A stretch of DNA of 64,000 nucleotides from Taxillus chinensis (Eukaryota; Streptophyta; Magnoliopsida; Santalales; Loranthaceae), in NCBI GenBank assembly GCA_023512835.1, contig CM042091.1:18555506-18619505 (forward strand), in the 5' to 3' direction. The position numbers and the translations under genes are program-made. The notes beneath the pieces are model-generated. The model ran no database searches. It was not told where the DNA came from and was given only the letters and a program-made list of their open reading frames with translations. Below are positions 1-10,485 of this stretch, piece after piece. Position 1 is the first letter of the stretch, and every line of letters starts with the position of its first letter.

Positions 1-224
1 TATCCTAGCTTTCTTTGTTCAATTCCGCAACTCTTTCTTTGCAATTTCCCCCAAGCTCTAAATACTTCCTTTTGGCACTTGACAAACTTTTTTCCCTTTT
101 TTGGGTCACCTCGTAGAGCGATCTCTTTGAGTGAACTCGTAGAGGGAGCCCAAATTGGGTTACTTCTCAAACTCACCAATTCCTTAAAGCATTTCCCCAA
201 TACCAATTAATGTCTCCAACAAGT

Positions 225-865
225 CTTTCCAGTTTAAGCCTATCGTTGCTGTGGGTTTTTCATTTACAATTCAAGCCTATCGTTGCTGTGGGCCTCCCTA
301 TTTTTTATTTAAGCCTATTGTTGTTGTGGGCTTTCCATTTTCAACTCGAGCCTATCGTTGCAGTGGGCCTTTCATTTTTCAGTTTAAGTCTATCATTGCT
401 GTGGGCTTTTCCATTTTCCATTTAAGCCTATCGTTGTTGTGGGCTTTCCATTTTCAATTCGAGCCTATCGTTGCAGTGGGCCTTTCATTTTCCATTTAAG
501 CCTATCGTTGCTGTGGACTTTTCATTTTCAATTCGAGCCTATCGTTGCAGTGCGCCTTTCATTTTTAATTTAAGCCTATCGTTGCTGTAGGCTTTCCATT
601 TTCCATTCAAGCCTATTGTCGCAGTGGGCCTTTCAATTTTTAGTTCACACCCATCATTGTTGTGGGCCTTTTCCATTTTTCAGTTCAAGTCTATCGTTGT
701 TGTGGGCTATCCATTTTCAATTCGCGCCTATCGTTGCTGTGGGCCTCTCTTTTTTAGTTCAAGCCTATCATTGCTGTGAGCTTTTCATTTTTTAACCAAA
801 GTCTATCGCTGCCGTAGGCTCTCTTTTTCAGTTCAAGCCTGTCACAGTTGTAGGCTTGCAATCTC
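225..865. repeat. Tandem array, about 17 copies of a 37-38 bp unit
   Basis: The core GCCTATCGTTGCTGTGGGC recurs at about 238, 277, 313, 351, 388, 426, 464, 501, 538, 576, 612, 650, 689, 728, 765, 803 and 838, a mean spacing of 37.5 bp. The rest of each unit is a T-rich stretch (TTTTCATTTTCAATTC type). Copies differ by scattered substitutions, mostly transitions, and by 1-2 bp length changes. Short open frames through the array are by-products of the repeat and are not genes. Confidence 0.93.
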
Positions 866-1036
866 CAATATCTTTACATCGTAGGTAGCCTCAGACGTCT
901 CATCAAAATCTTATCCAAGTCCACCGACCTGTGAAGCCCTTTTTGCCTCTCGGGGACAGACCACCACATTCTATTCTTCCTCTATGCAAGGTAAGCCAGA
1001 TAGGTGCTCCAACCCATCCAAAATGACTCCCTTTTA

Positions 1037-1074
1037 TCTTTGTACACTGTTTGTATACAAACAGTGCACAAAGA
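1037..1074. other. 38 bp near-perfect palindrome next to the polypurine tract
   Basis: The sequence is self-complementary about the centre 1055/1056 (core TGTTTGTATACAAACA). Eighteen of 19 base pairs match; the only mismatch is 1044/1067. The right arm runs into the AAAGAGGGG polypurine tract. It can fold as a hairpin in RNA or single-stranded cDNA. Confidence 0.9.
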
Positions 1075-1082
1075 GGGGCAGC
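1068..1082 (+). promoter_or_regulatory. Polypurine tract (plus-strand primer site)
   Basis: CAAAGAGGGGCAGC sits immediately 5' of the LTR start TGTTGG. Position and composition fit the polypurine tract that primes plus-strand cDNA synthesis in LTR retrotransposons. Confidence 0.8.
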
Positions 1083-4043
1083 TGTTGGACCCCATTTTGT
1101 CCGGGTTGGACATACTAACCCCATTTGATATACCTTTTTGCCCATACCATATACCTTGTTGAGCAGGTCCACAATGATCCTATACTTCCAAGGAATGGTT
1201 TCTACTACAAGTCCTTGAAGTGCCGCAAGACCAACACCAGGTAATAGAGGATGAAAATTGGAGACTAATGCACTTGACCGAGCTCAAATCGGACTTACAA
1301 TGAAGAAGTTATGGCCAAAACAATTTTTGAAAAAAAAATTGGGGTTGACCGTTGACCGTTGACCTGCCGACACTTCGACCCATTGACCTTCGGAGCCTCG
1401 AAGCCCCGAAGCATCGAAGCCTCGAAGCCCCGAAGCCTCGAAGCCTCGAAGCCTCGAAGATTCGAAGCCTCAAAGCCCCGCTGCCGCCACTCCGACCTTC
1501 GACCCTTTGACCCTTGACCCTCGAAGCCTCGCTGCCAACACTCTGACCTATGACTCACCCCTTCGGACTTTCGAACCTTGTGAAGATACGACCCCTCGAG
1601 ACTTACGACGCCAGGACTTACGTCGCCGACTTGCGATGCCTTCGACCCGAACCTACGACGCCTTGACTTGCGACGCCTTCGCCACGCGACCTACGACCCA
1701 TTGACTTGCCGACACTCCGACCTTCGACCCTGGACACTCGAAGCCTATAAACCTTTGACCTGCCGATACTCCGACCTTCGAACCTTGACCTGCAACGCCT
1801 GTAAGCCTTCGACCCATTGACCGTTGACCTTCAACCTGCCGACACTTCGACCCGTTGACCGTTGAACTTCGCCCCACTGAAATTTCGACCCACCGAAGCT
1901 TCGACCCTGCCGACACTTCAACCTGCCGACACTCCGACCTGCCGACACTTCGGTCTTTTGACCCCTTGACCTTCGCTGGTTGGCGTTTCTCGCTGGCTCT
2001 TCTCGCTGGTTTCTCGCTGGCTGTTCACGAGACCTGCCTTCTACGCTGGCCATCTGACAAAGAATTATTTTTCAAATGACCTGTCAGTCACATGTGCTAA
2101 AATACAAATTCAAAAGGGAATCACGAGCTGCCCTGTTTTCCGCACAAGCTGTCCACCCGACAAATTGCACAAAACCTGGACGAAAATGAGGGAATCAATA
2201 ATACAGCATTAAATGCTGCAATTAATGACAGTCCAGCCAAAAATTTCTGCCAGCACTTTAAGATGCAGTCTTCTGTCCCTGCGCAGAGGAGGCCGGTTCG
2301 TGAAAAAAAAAAAAGAGAGGCCGATTCGAGAAGAAAAAAGAGAAGGAAGAAAAAAAAAGAGCCATCATCGTTGGAAAAAAACCTGCTAAACATTCCGCCC
2401 CAGCTTCGTTCCAGCAAAAAACAGAGAGAGCCAAAAAAAATAAAGACAGAAAATGAAAGAGTGAGATTCGTCCACGCAACAAAAGGGAGTTGAGAGAGAT
2501 TCAAAACCCAGAAAAGAGAGAGATTCAAAACCCAGAAAAAAGAGGACTACGTCCAGCCTTTCTGACTATTCTGCTAGTCTTTATATCCAATCTTTCTGCT
2601 ATCCTGCTAGTCCTTTTGAGATTCAAAACCCAAACCCAAGAAGATCGCCCAGTTTTTTTGCCATTCAACAATCAAAATCGCCCCTTCATCCTCATCCCCT
2701 CTTTCTCGTTATAGCTATCTTTCTCCCAGTAAAAGAAAAACACAAAAACAACTCCAACTTCAGCCCTCTCTTTCTGCGTTTTCATAAAAAAAAACGCAAA
2801 AGACACCAATCCTTTTCCAGTCCCCTATTTCTCACGCTCACCCTCCTTATTTCCAGTCACCAAAAAATCTCAAACCCAAAAAAATACATCACTCCAATCT
2901 TCAAATACCAAGAAATCCTCCTCACAAATCTCGCCGTCAGATTTGTTGGTTCTAAGCAAGTGATTATCAGCGCCGACAGGAGCTCAAACGGAAGGTTGGT
3001 GTTGCATGCCCCAAAGTCAGTTCAGCCCTTATTTCTTCATTACTTTTCAGCTTACTTACATTAATATTTGATGTAATTCTTAATATTTCCTTGTATTTCT
3101 TTTTCTTTACTTGTTGCATTGTGTTTTTCCTTGTATTTCCCTTTCCCTTGTATATGTGTATGTTGTAATATGTAAAGTATAGCAAACAAAAAAAAACAAA
3201 GAAAGAAAAAGAGAGAGAGCAAAGGGAGGCATGAAGAAAAAGAAAAGAAAGAAAAAGAGCGGGTCGTTTTAATTTATGGATGTCACAATCACACACATCA
3301 CTTTATATGTTATTGTGTTAGTTTCAAAGTTTTATCCTTGCAAAAGAAAAACAAAAAAAACGTTTTCAAAACCACAAAAAAAATGTATTTCGAGTAAAAA
3401 AAAGAAAAAAGAAAAAAAAAGCATCTAAAAAAAATGCACGTTTCCATATTTAGGAGTTCCAATTCCATTTAAAATACAAAGCAAAACCAAAACAAAACGT
3501 TTTTTTACAAAATATAAAAAACAAAAAAAAATATATGTTTTCTAACCCAAAAAAACCAAAAAAAAAAGGGAAAATAAAAAAAGAAAAAAAATCATATTTG
3601 AGGACTTCAATTTCCAAAATAAAACCAAACACCAAAACCAACCCGTGGGATCTTATTATCCACTTCAAAAACCCAAAACCTTTAGGATTCCCTTTAGAAA
3701 TTTAGGGTAAATCCATTTTCACCATAACTTTAATAAATAACTTAGCTAAATAAAAATCATAGACTTTTTAGGAAACTTAACCCAGTTATGGCAGTACAAA
3801 TAAAATAAAACCTCCTCCTCCTAAATTAGATACCAAAAGGGCGCTGTAGGGGTGCTAATCCTTCCCTACACGTAACCAACTCCCGAACCTTTCTCTGATA
3901 ACGCAGACCACACATTTAAACTACTCAAAGTAGAGGGTATCCAACTGTACCCCAAAAACAGTTGGTGGCGACTCTAAAATTTCTCACCATTGGTTTAGTT
4001 TGAGCTCACCCCAAACGGGCCCGGACGAAAGCCAGTGATGATA
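1083..4043 (+). mobile_element. 3' LTR of the Tat/Ogre-like element (LTR-1)
   Basis: It starts TGTTGGACCCCATTTTG and ends GTGATGATA. The same two ends bound the solo LTR at 24697-28052, and the 3' end also matches 35741-39207. A shared block before the end (type ACCAAAAGGGCGCTGTAGGGGTGCTAATCC, here broken by substitutions between copies) is found in all three and in the palindromic element at 43464-44774. The 3' flank begins GTAGC; the partner duplication is outside the window. Its 2.96 kb includes a repeat-rich U3 (1345-1985), pyrimidine-rich sequence near 2700-2880, A-rich stretches at 3180-3620, and no gene. Confidence 0.78.
1345..1985. repeat. Cryptic simple repeat, CGAAGCC / CCTTCGACC motifs
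   Basis: The stretch consists of degenerate short repeats: TCGAAGCC units at 1395-1475, then CCGACACTTCGACC, TTGACCTTCGACC and related units to about 1960. It lies within LTR-1. Open frames crossing it on either strand are low-complexity artefacts. Confidence 0.85.
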
Positions 4044-4400
4044 GTAGCGTTGAAGGTGATGGCCTTGAACATTTGAAGACTCAAAGACCCAAAGGCTCAA
4101 AGGATTGAAAGTTGAAGCCTTAGATGTCCATACATTTTTCTTGTCACCTAAACAAGGCGCACTGAAGGATCGAAAGTTAAAGCCTCAAAGGTAACAACCT
4201 TGAAGGTCGAAGATCGAAGCCTCGAAGGTTATATTCTCAAAGATCAAAGGTCGAAGCCTTGAAGGTTATACCCTCAAAGATCAAAGGTAGAAGCCTCGGA
4301 GGTTACAACCTTGAAGGTCGAAGATCAAAGCCTTAAAAGTTGATGCTTCGAAGATTGGAGCCTCAAAGGATAAAGCTTTGAAGCTTGAAGGTTGAAGTTT
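4044..4400. repeat. Cryptic simple repeat, TCGAAGGTT / AAAGGTCGAAG motifs
   Basis: Directly after LTR-1 the sequence is built from GAAGACTCAAAG, AAGGTCGAAGATCGAAGCC and GAAGGTTATA-like words. The style is the same as at 10486-10890, 54355-54950 and 56280-56360. No coding signal is seen. Confidence 0.8.
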
Positions 4401-4844
4401 TTTTTAAATACTTTTAATTACTCTTTTGCCTTCACCTAGAATGTTGAATTATGACATTTTGTGGAGATGATTCGGGAAAACTCACACTCGCCTAAATTAA
4501 TATTTTGTACAAATTCACATGATTACATTTTCGGGTCTTTTAACTAAGGGTGTTGAATATTTTTTGAGTAAATTTGACTTTTTGTGGCTAAAATTATTTT
4601 AGTTATAACTTCTCCACTTTTATTCGAAATTAAGCATAGTTGAGTGTTAATATCTAAATTTACTCCACTATGATAGTGACTCTAGAGCATTTTGGATTTT
4701 TTTTAAGGAGAAGTATTATAATATTTTTTAAACATTATATTTTTATTTGATTATTAATATTAATTTTTAAAAGAATATTTTAGGGATTGTTAGATAATAT
4801 AATATTATTTTTAAAAGTAAATTCAATAAATTTTAAATTATTCA
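4401..4844. other. AT-rich upstream region of the mTERF gene
   Basis: About 440 bp of AT-rich sequence, nearly pure A/T from 4720 to 4830, separates the repeat debris from the mTERF start codon. It should contain that gene's promoter and 5' UTR. No single TATA box can be chosen among the many A/T runs. Confidence 0.5.
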
Positions 4845-6332
4845 ATGAAAACCGGGACCAATATAAAGCGAGCGCGTCCTCTTGTCCTTTCATTTTATCC
4901 TCCAACAGTCTCGGTTATGCTGGGAAGCTTGACCAGGAGCAGAAGCGCTTTGGCGATGGCCATTAAACCTCTCCACAGAAGCACTTTCCATTGCCTCGTG
5001 TCAACCCGGGACCACCCAGCTTTTCCATCTCGCTTGATTTCCTTCCGGTCTCTCTCAACAAGCTCAAAGCCAAAGCCCACGATTCCACCAAGATTCTCGG
5101 ACGAGTCCCTCTACAGGAAGCAGATCTCCCTCGCTAGTCTTCTCAAGAGGTACGGCTTCCCGCCAACCCATCTCCAAGATTTCATCGCCAAGAATCGGTT
5201 TCTACTGGCCCATGATTTGGTAGCAATCGAAAAGTCTCTGGGTATTCTACTTTCCCTCAAACTGTCACAAAAAGTTATTGTTTCCATGATCTGTGAGTGC
5301 CCAGCGGTGCTAGAGTACGAGTTTCTGAAGAAATGGGAAGGGGGTATCTCGGAAAATGTCACCTTTAAGGCCCCTCCGTCGATGGTTCAGAGCATCCTTG
5401 AATGTTCCAGGAGATTTCAATTGAACCCAGATCACCTTTCCAAGAGCTTAAGGGTTTTGAGGGGTTTTGGGTTGAGTGATAGTACCATTTGCAAGGTTTT
5501 GGAGGATTTCCCTAGTGTGATGATGATGGAGGAGGCCGAACTCCAGAGTAGAATTAAGTTCTTCACTAAAATTGGGATTCCTAGGAATGCCATTGACCAG
5601 GTTTTCTTCCTTTTTCCAGGAATTTTGAAATTGGGTGTGGAGCATAGGCTGAAGCCACTGATGGAAGAATTTGTGGAATTGGGTTTCAGTGAGGATTTGT
5701 TACGAAAAGAGATCCTTAGGGAGCCAAGAATTGTTGGGATGGAATTGGGGGAGCTCTCCCTTTGTTTGGACTTTTTGAAAAGTTTGAAATGCAGAGAAAC
5801 GATCAGGGAGAAAATATTGAACAAGGGTGCATTCAGGGCTGGGCTTGAAGTGAAATTGAGAGTTGATTGTTTGTGCAGGCATGGGTTGATCCGGAGTGAA
5901 GCTTTTAAGGTGTTGTGGAAAGAGCCCAGAGCTATTCTGTATGAGATTGACGAGATTGACGAAAAAATTGAATTCTTAGTGCATAGGATGAAGCTTGGAG
6001 TTGGGCGGATGGTTGAAGTTCCAGAGTACTTGGGTGTGAATTTTAAAAAACAGATTGTTCCCCGGTACAATGTGATAGAGTATTTGAGATTGAAGGGTGG
6101 GCTCGGTTGTGATGTGTGTTTGAGGAATCTGATAAAGCTCAGCAGGCACAGATTTTACAATCTCTATGTGAAGCCTTACCCTGAGTGTGAGAGAATGTAT
6201 CCAATTTCAAAAGATGTTGAACCTAAACGACGGCATCCAGAGGGATTGTGGAAACTTCTGAGACCTCCAAAACATGAGGACAGCAAAGAAGATGTAGAAA
6301 ACATAAAGTCCTTTATGGAATCATTGGTCTAA
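4845..6332 (+). CDS. mTERF-family protein, organelle-targeted
   Basis: A single uninterrupted 495-codon frame with the tandem helical repeats of the mitochondrial transcription termination factor family, which bind nucleic acid and act in organelle transcription or RNA processing. Residues 1-75 are rich in Ser, Arg and Pro and poor in acidic residues, as expected for a transit peptide. Repeats span roughly residues 85-440, with recurring L-G-[IF]-S/P turns such as LRGFGLSDSTICKVL, FTKIGIPRNAIDQVF and FVELGFSEDLLRKEI. The C-terminal block FYNLYVKPYPECERMY resembles, from memory, plant MTERF15, a mitochondrial nad2 splicing factor; that orthology is unproven. Methionines 25 (4917) and 38 (4956) are alternative starts; the first gives the longest presequence. 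Having no intron is usual for the family. Degraded repeats lie on both sides, but the frame has no break. Confidence 0.93.
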   Translation: MKTGTNIKRARPLVLSFYPPTVSVMLGSLTRSRSALAMAIKPLHRSTFHCLVSTRDHPAFPSRLISFRSLSTSSKPKPTIPPRFSDESLYRKQISLASLLKRYGFPPTHLQDFIAKNRFLLAHDLVAIEKSLGILLSLKLSQKVIVSMICECPAVLEYEFLKKWEGGISENVTFKAPPSMVQSILECSRRFQLNPDHLSKSLRVLRGFGLSDSTICKVLEDFPSVMMMEEAELQSRIKFFTKIGIPRNAIDQVFFLFPGILKLGVEHRLKPLMEEFVELGFSEDLLRKEILREPRIVGMELGELSLCLDFLKSLKCRETIREKILNKGAFRAGLEVKLRVDCLCRHGLIRSEAFKVLWKEPRAILYEIDEIDEKIEFLVHRMKLGVGRMVEVPEYLGVNFKKQIVPRYNVIEYLRLKGGLGCDVCLRNLIKLSRHRFYNLYVKPYPECERMYPISKDVEPKRRHPEGLWKLLRPPKHEDSKEDVENIKSFMESLV

Positions 6333-7594
6333 TTGTGTTAATGAGTCAATGCAAATGATATTTCTTGGAAGAGGTTGATGCTAGATAATGAAGCAATGGA
6401 ATTGTGTATGCCCCCTTGCCTAGTGCCCTATGATGTCCCTGGTAGACCATTGATTAGGGGTTTCAGCTCTTGTTTGTTCAGCTTTGTGAGGCCTTGCTGC
6501 TCATCTGCTGGCCAACAACTTGAAACTTCACAACTTTTGCCTATCACCGATGTAATTTTTTGAAGGGCATAATAAGTCTACTACTGCTAGCAGCAGCAAT
6601 TTGTGATAGTGAAAAATATCCAAATTTGTTATGTTGAAGTTAAAGAATATCAAAATAGATTTTATTGTGTATTTCATTTTGATATTTGCATTGCAAGTTA
6701 ATTTGAAAGTGTCAACTGTGTACTGCATGAACACCAGATGATTTGGCTTCACAAAGTCATTAAGCTCGCTGATATGATGAAGATTTAAGCATGCTGTTTC
6801 GAGATAAATTTTAGGAACACCCTTTCAGCAATCTAGTAAGTGTGAGTTCATTAAGTTTGGATTCAAAACAATGCAGCAGTTTATAGGACTATGGGTCTGT
6901 GCCTATGTCTCTTTCAGTGGCGTGCTCTTTTGTTGACAGGTCGGAGCTGCAAGCATTGAATTTGCCAGTTCTTCATGTTCTTGTTAGCAGAGGTTTCTGG
7001 GTTAAGGGCACCCTCCTCTGTCCAGGATGTTGAACTTAGTACAGATGGATCTTCCTGTGATGGTCTTTGTACAGCTTGGGGGGGGGGGGGGGGGGGGGTG
7101 TTCTTAGAGAGTTTTGTGGCACTGTAGCTTGCTTTTGCTGTTATGCTGGGCTTGGATTCTGTTGTAATGGAAGAGTTTGGTTTTCATTTGGTTTCACAAC
7201 TGCGTGAGGTCGGTTTATATGATGTAGTTATTGACTGTGATTTCGTGATTTTGGTAGTGCATGTTGGGTAACTGCTCGTCTCCTGGGTGCTAATGTATCA
7301 GTATAGAGCTTGTAAACTGATGGTGAGCTCTTTGGTAACCTCTCATAATGTTGAGGGCAATGGTTTGACTGACAGGGTAGCTGCATACGGCCACCAGATT
7401 ATTGGTTTGAAAGTTTTTGCTTAGCCTGATACTCTTCCAGGCTTGTAAGGTCAATCAGTAGGATTTGATTTCGCACACGCCTCCTAATTTGATTTGATTT
7501 GTGCGGTGGTTTCTTTTTACCGTAAAGGGCTCCTTTTAGGAGGATTTACAGCGACTTCTCAATGTATAATTGCCAAAGATGTTTGAAAGATGTA
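6333..7594 (+). other. Downstream region of the mTERF gene, including probable 3' UTR
   Basis: No credible coding frame. Balanced-composition sequence with splice-like borders (for example TCTCTTTCAG at 6908-6917) suggests a long, perhaps spliced, 3' UTR. A G20 tract lies at 7079-7098. No transposon ends are recognised before 7595. Confidence 0.4.
7079..7098. repeat. G20 homopolymer
   Basis: Twenty consecutive G on the + strand, about 750 bp after the mTERF stop codon. It could form a G-quadruplex, and its length is prone to assembly or replication error. Confidence 0.9.
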
Positions 7595-7702
7595 TGTTAA
7601 ATATAGGGGGTATATATTTAGTTTACTATTCAGTTTCCTTTTTTGCTGTGTGTATGTCCGCGAGAATAGGTTGAATATTGTGAAATACAGAATTGTATTT
7701 AG
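7595..7702 (+). mobile_element. LTR-like end of a copia-type element
   Basis: It begins TGTTAAATATAGG and shares TATATATTTAGTTT, TTTCCTTTTTTGCT and CGCGAGAAT, in the same order, with 48124-48220, which follows a copia RNase H remnant. A near-perfect initiator-Met primer binding site starts at 7703. It is therefore read as a 5' LTR or LTR end about 108 bp long. No target duplication was found. Confidence 0.5.
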
Positions 7703-7715
7703 TTGTATCAGAGCC
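7703..7715 (+). promoter_or_regulatory. Primer binding site, tRNA-iMet type
   Basis: TTGTATCAGAGCC matches the plant consensus TGGTATCAGAGCC at 12 of 13 positions. It follows an LTR-like segment directly. Confidence 0.6.
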
Positions 7716-8040
7716 AGTTCAGGCCTACCGAGGCTAAGGTTTCTTTCGATCCTTGCATCCGAAGCCAGCTGCCCCAACCATCTTCTCAACTTTTCCCGTT
7801 CATATGAATTGGACACCAACTTGTAGTTGAATCCGTTCGGTCAAGCCCTTTGCAATTTCGATCTGACAAGGCTAGCCTCCACAGCACAGCCTCGTGCCTT
7901 CACCGGATCAAGACACCAGCCTTCGCTGCCCTTTGTGTCGTCATCATCGTTTGTCCTGATCGCTAGGGTCTTCTTTATGAATACAATCCTCAAAACCCAC
8001 CCTTTGTACATGGTCTAGAAAACCACCTTTTCTTCAGCAT

Positions 8041-9035
8041 ATGGTGAAGAAAGATCTTGTAGAACCTGTGGTTGTTGTGCCACCATCACTGATACTTGCT
8101 GAGGAGCCAGCCCGTGCTCCTCCATCTCCTATCAGAGAGGCAATGATGGAGACTACAACTACAAAAGTGGAAACTGTAGAAGACGGTGCAGTGAATGTTG
8201 AGGAGGATAGTGGTTCAGAGGACGAATCCTAACATGCCTCTGAGCATGTTGAAGTTCAAGTAAGGGTATCTGAGGTAGCTGCTCATCCTTCATACGAACT
8301 TAAAAGATGCATTACTCATATCAGTGAAGACTCAGAAGCTCAAATTCCTGATACATCTATTCCATCTCCTGAGACCCCTTCACAAGCCCTCTCCATTCAA
8401 GGACAACAGCAGATTACTGAAACTTTAGTGGCCAAAGATGCCTTGATCAGACCACTGCAATACAATCTGTCCAAGAAGTGCTGTCCACATTTCAAGCTGT
8501 TGTGAGAAACACTTTGGAGCTGGTTGACAAAGATATGGAGAATATCAAATCTGAACTCGCGGCTCTTAAAGACTCCAATGTTACTGGTTTCTCACGAATG
8601 AAGTTGAATTTGGAGGAAATGAGGAAGGCGTACAAAGAGCAGTATGGCGATATCTTTGCTATTTTAAGGAAACTCCTTCCAGAGTTTGAAAAGTCGAAAA
8701 CTGGGAAGACCAAGGTGGAACTTGGGAAAATAAAAGAGACATTCTCAAGACGAAGGCCAGAGCCTGTAATCATTGAAGAAACACAACATGCTCCTGTCTC
8801 CACATTTGCACCTTCTCAGGGGGAGTCCTTTGCTGCTTAGGCCCCATCTTCTCACCCTCTGCCTCCACCTACTGAACCGAGGCCTGAAGCTTCTCAGCCT
8901 GACTCTACTTATGTCAGAGGCAGAAAATGTGCTTGAAGGACTTATGTTGCTCCTGACTCCTGACTCTGATGAAGGTGACCAAGTTCAAGAACAGGCTAGG
9001 AAGCGCCAAGCCTCACAACACTCTTCCTCTTCCTA
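8041..9035 (+). pseudogene. Decayed ORF of an LTR-type element, coiled-coil part
   Basis: A coding-like stretch broken by several stops and frame changes. 8041-8232 is an acidic, Pro/Thr-rich open part. 8478-8840 is a second open part of 120 codons with heptad-like helices around LELVDKDMENIKSELAALKD and FAILRKLLPEFEKSKTG. 8840-9035 is Pro/Ser-rich with further breaks. It lies between the primer binding site (7703) and the Ulp1-like remnant, inside the same putative element. Function is unknown; a structural, gag-like role is only inferred from position. Confidence 0.5.
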
Positions 9036-9392
9036 ACCTGCACTTCAGCCTACTACAGTAGCCACCACAGCCACTCCACTTAACCCACAACCTACTCAAC
9101 CATAGCCTGGTCCATCTCAACCTCCTCCTTTATCTTCTGAGGACACAAATCAACAACTAATAAAGGACTGCAGTGCCTTTATGGCATCTGCAACCTCGAA
9201 ACCCGCACTTGTGGCTTCATTGTTGGCTTTGGTCTAGCCAACCTGCAAAGACTTCTGTGACAACATCAACACCTTTGTCACTGTGCAGAAGAGAGCGACT
9301 TCACATTTCCTGATACCTTCAGGGGGAGCTCTAAAATGGAGATGTGTTATGTAATGGAGTTAGAATTGTTATAGCCCAAGTTCTTCCTGGAC

Positions 9393-9850
9393 ATGATAAA
9401 AGGTAAGGTTTATCCTCAATTCCATGCATGGAAGATGGTTCATGAAATCCTTATCCCTTTTCTTACCAAGTCAGCGTACTGGATTCTACTCCATGTTGTG
9501 TTGGCACACTGCCACATATTCATCAATGACTCACTTCCCAAGACTCCCCTTGATATCAAAAGACATCAAGTCACGCCTTTCAATAATCTCCTGGTCCAAG
9601 CTCTCCAAGAATACCAACTGTTTGGTGTCGTGAAGCAGCCAATGGAGATCACCAGTCTGAAAAAGGGGATGCCCGCTCAAATTGATGCTAAGAGCTGTGG
9701 ATTTTATATCTGCTACTTCATTCGGGCTTTGTATACCTTTGGTATCCCTGGCGTAGCTGCTGATTATAACCATATGTGCTGTATGACGATGGCAAGCATC
9801 TCATTATTGCTTAGTACCTACGCCAGCAGACAACACTCTTCATCTACACT
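9393..9850 (+). pseudogene. Remnant of a Ulp1-like (C48) cysteine peptidase domain
   Basis: The frame carries the C-terminal catalytic layout of Ulp1/SENP SUMO peptidases: an Ile-Pro strand and an HW-type motif, then a D-S-L motif, then Q-x-D-x-x-x-C-G. Seen here are AYWILL (the catalytic His position is Tyr, TAC instead of CAC), FINDSLP (Asp kept) and PAQIDAKSCGFYICYFI (Gln and Cys kept). The missing His and the broken frames upstream make it very probably inactive. Ulp1-like domains are known in several plant transposon classes (for example Mutator-like Kaonashi elements) and in host genes. Here the domain sits between a primer binding site and a polypurine tract, which suggests an LTR-type carrier. 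Confidence 0.62.
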
Positions 9851-10146
9851 AACAGCATTGAAGAAGAAGACTGACCTGTCCAATGTTAACATGCCATTAT
9901 GTTATTCTTTGTTCATCTATTGTGTAGATATTGTTATTTTTATTTCTATGAAAATGTATAAACTGAACTTTAATGGATTTCTGCGTTCCAATGCCTATCT
10001 TTTCCTTTGTGTTTGTACATTTTCTGTGTATGCTGACTACACTTTGCCTTTCTAACTCTCACCTTCCATGTTCCTTGGTGTGAGCTCCCTCTTGTTTTGT
10101 TCTAGCATTTGCTCCCTCATCCTAGAAAGGAGTTTGTATGTATGTT

Positions 10147-10159
10147 AAGGGGGGAGCAA
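10147..10159 (+). promoter_or_regulatory. Polypurine tract before an LTR-like start
   Basis: AAGGGGGGAGCAA is followed at once by TGTTAATAGG (10160), the arrangement of a plus-strand primer and a 3' LTR. Confidence 0.55.
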
Positions 10160-10485
10160 TGTTAATAGGAGTGTACGTATGGGGGGTGCTTTATTGAAAT
10201 GAGGGAGTGTGCTAACCAATCTTGTAAATGCATTGTGTTTCGCCCAACCATATCACTTCTATGTAATTATCAAAGAAAACCAGTTCCAATGTCTAAATAC
10301 TTAATTCATCTTAGGGAACTGATATATAAGTCCTTCATCTGCTTCACATTCACATTAGTCAGCTCAATGTATCAGACAACGAATTTTTAGTGGGTTGTTA
10401 ATTTACAACAAATAAGGAAAGATTGTTACAGACAACGAATTTTTAGTGGGTTGTTAATTTATAACAAATAAGGAAAGATTGTTAG
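10160..10485 (+). mobile_element. Putative 3' LTR of the Ulp1-bearing unit
   Basis: It starts TGTTAATAGG after a polypurine tract, carries a TATA box (ATATATAAG, 10322-10330) and ends in a 56 bp direct duplication. Its 3' limit is uncertain. It is not similar over its length to 7595-7702, so 5' and 3' LTRs of one element cannot be claimed. Confidence 0.4.
10373..10484. repeat. 56 bp tandem duplication
   Basis: CAGACAACGAATTTTTAGTG and the following bases to GATTGTTA occur at 10373 and again at 10429, nearly identical (ACAACA versus ATAACA inside). Confidence 0.93.

Larger units (their letters stand above)
1..1082 (+). mobile_element. 3' non-coding end of a Tat/Ogre-like gypsy element
   Basis: No coding frame is recognisable. 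The segment lies directly upstream of a polypurine tract (1068-1082) and an LTR that begins TGTTGGACCC at 1083, so it is read as the region between the last ORF and the 3' LTR. It holds a 37-38 bp tandem array and a 38 bp palindrome. A long tandem-repeat-bearing region before the 3' LTR is known for the Tat/Ogre group of plant gypsy elements. The assignment rests on this layout and the 3 kb LTR, not on protein. The 5' part of the element is outside the window. Confidence 0.6.

Noticed and set aside
225..865. CRISPR-like array
   Set aside because: Units are directly adjacent with no unique spacers, in a plant retroelement; it is a minisatellite.
903..1172. 89-codon minus-strand frame
   Set aside because: It runs through the palindrome, the polypurine tract and the LTR border, so it cannot be an ancestral gene.
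1653..2079. Overlapping frames on both strands in LTR-1
   Set aside because: They are products of the low-complexity GACCTTCGA text; both strands are open because stop-forming words are rare in the repeat.
5432..6070. 212-codon minus-strand frame inside the mTERF gene
   Set aside because: It is a shadow of the real gene; the plus frame has family motifs and full length.
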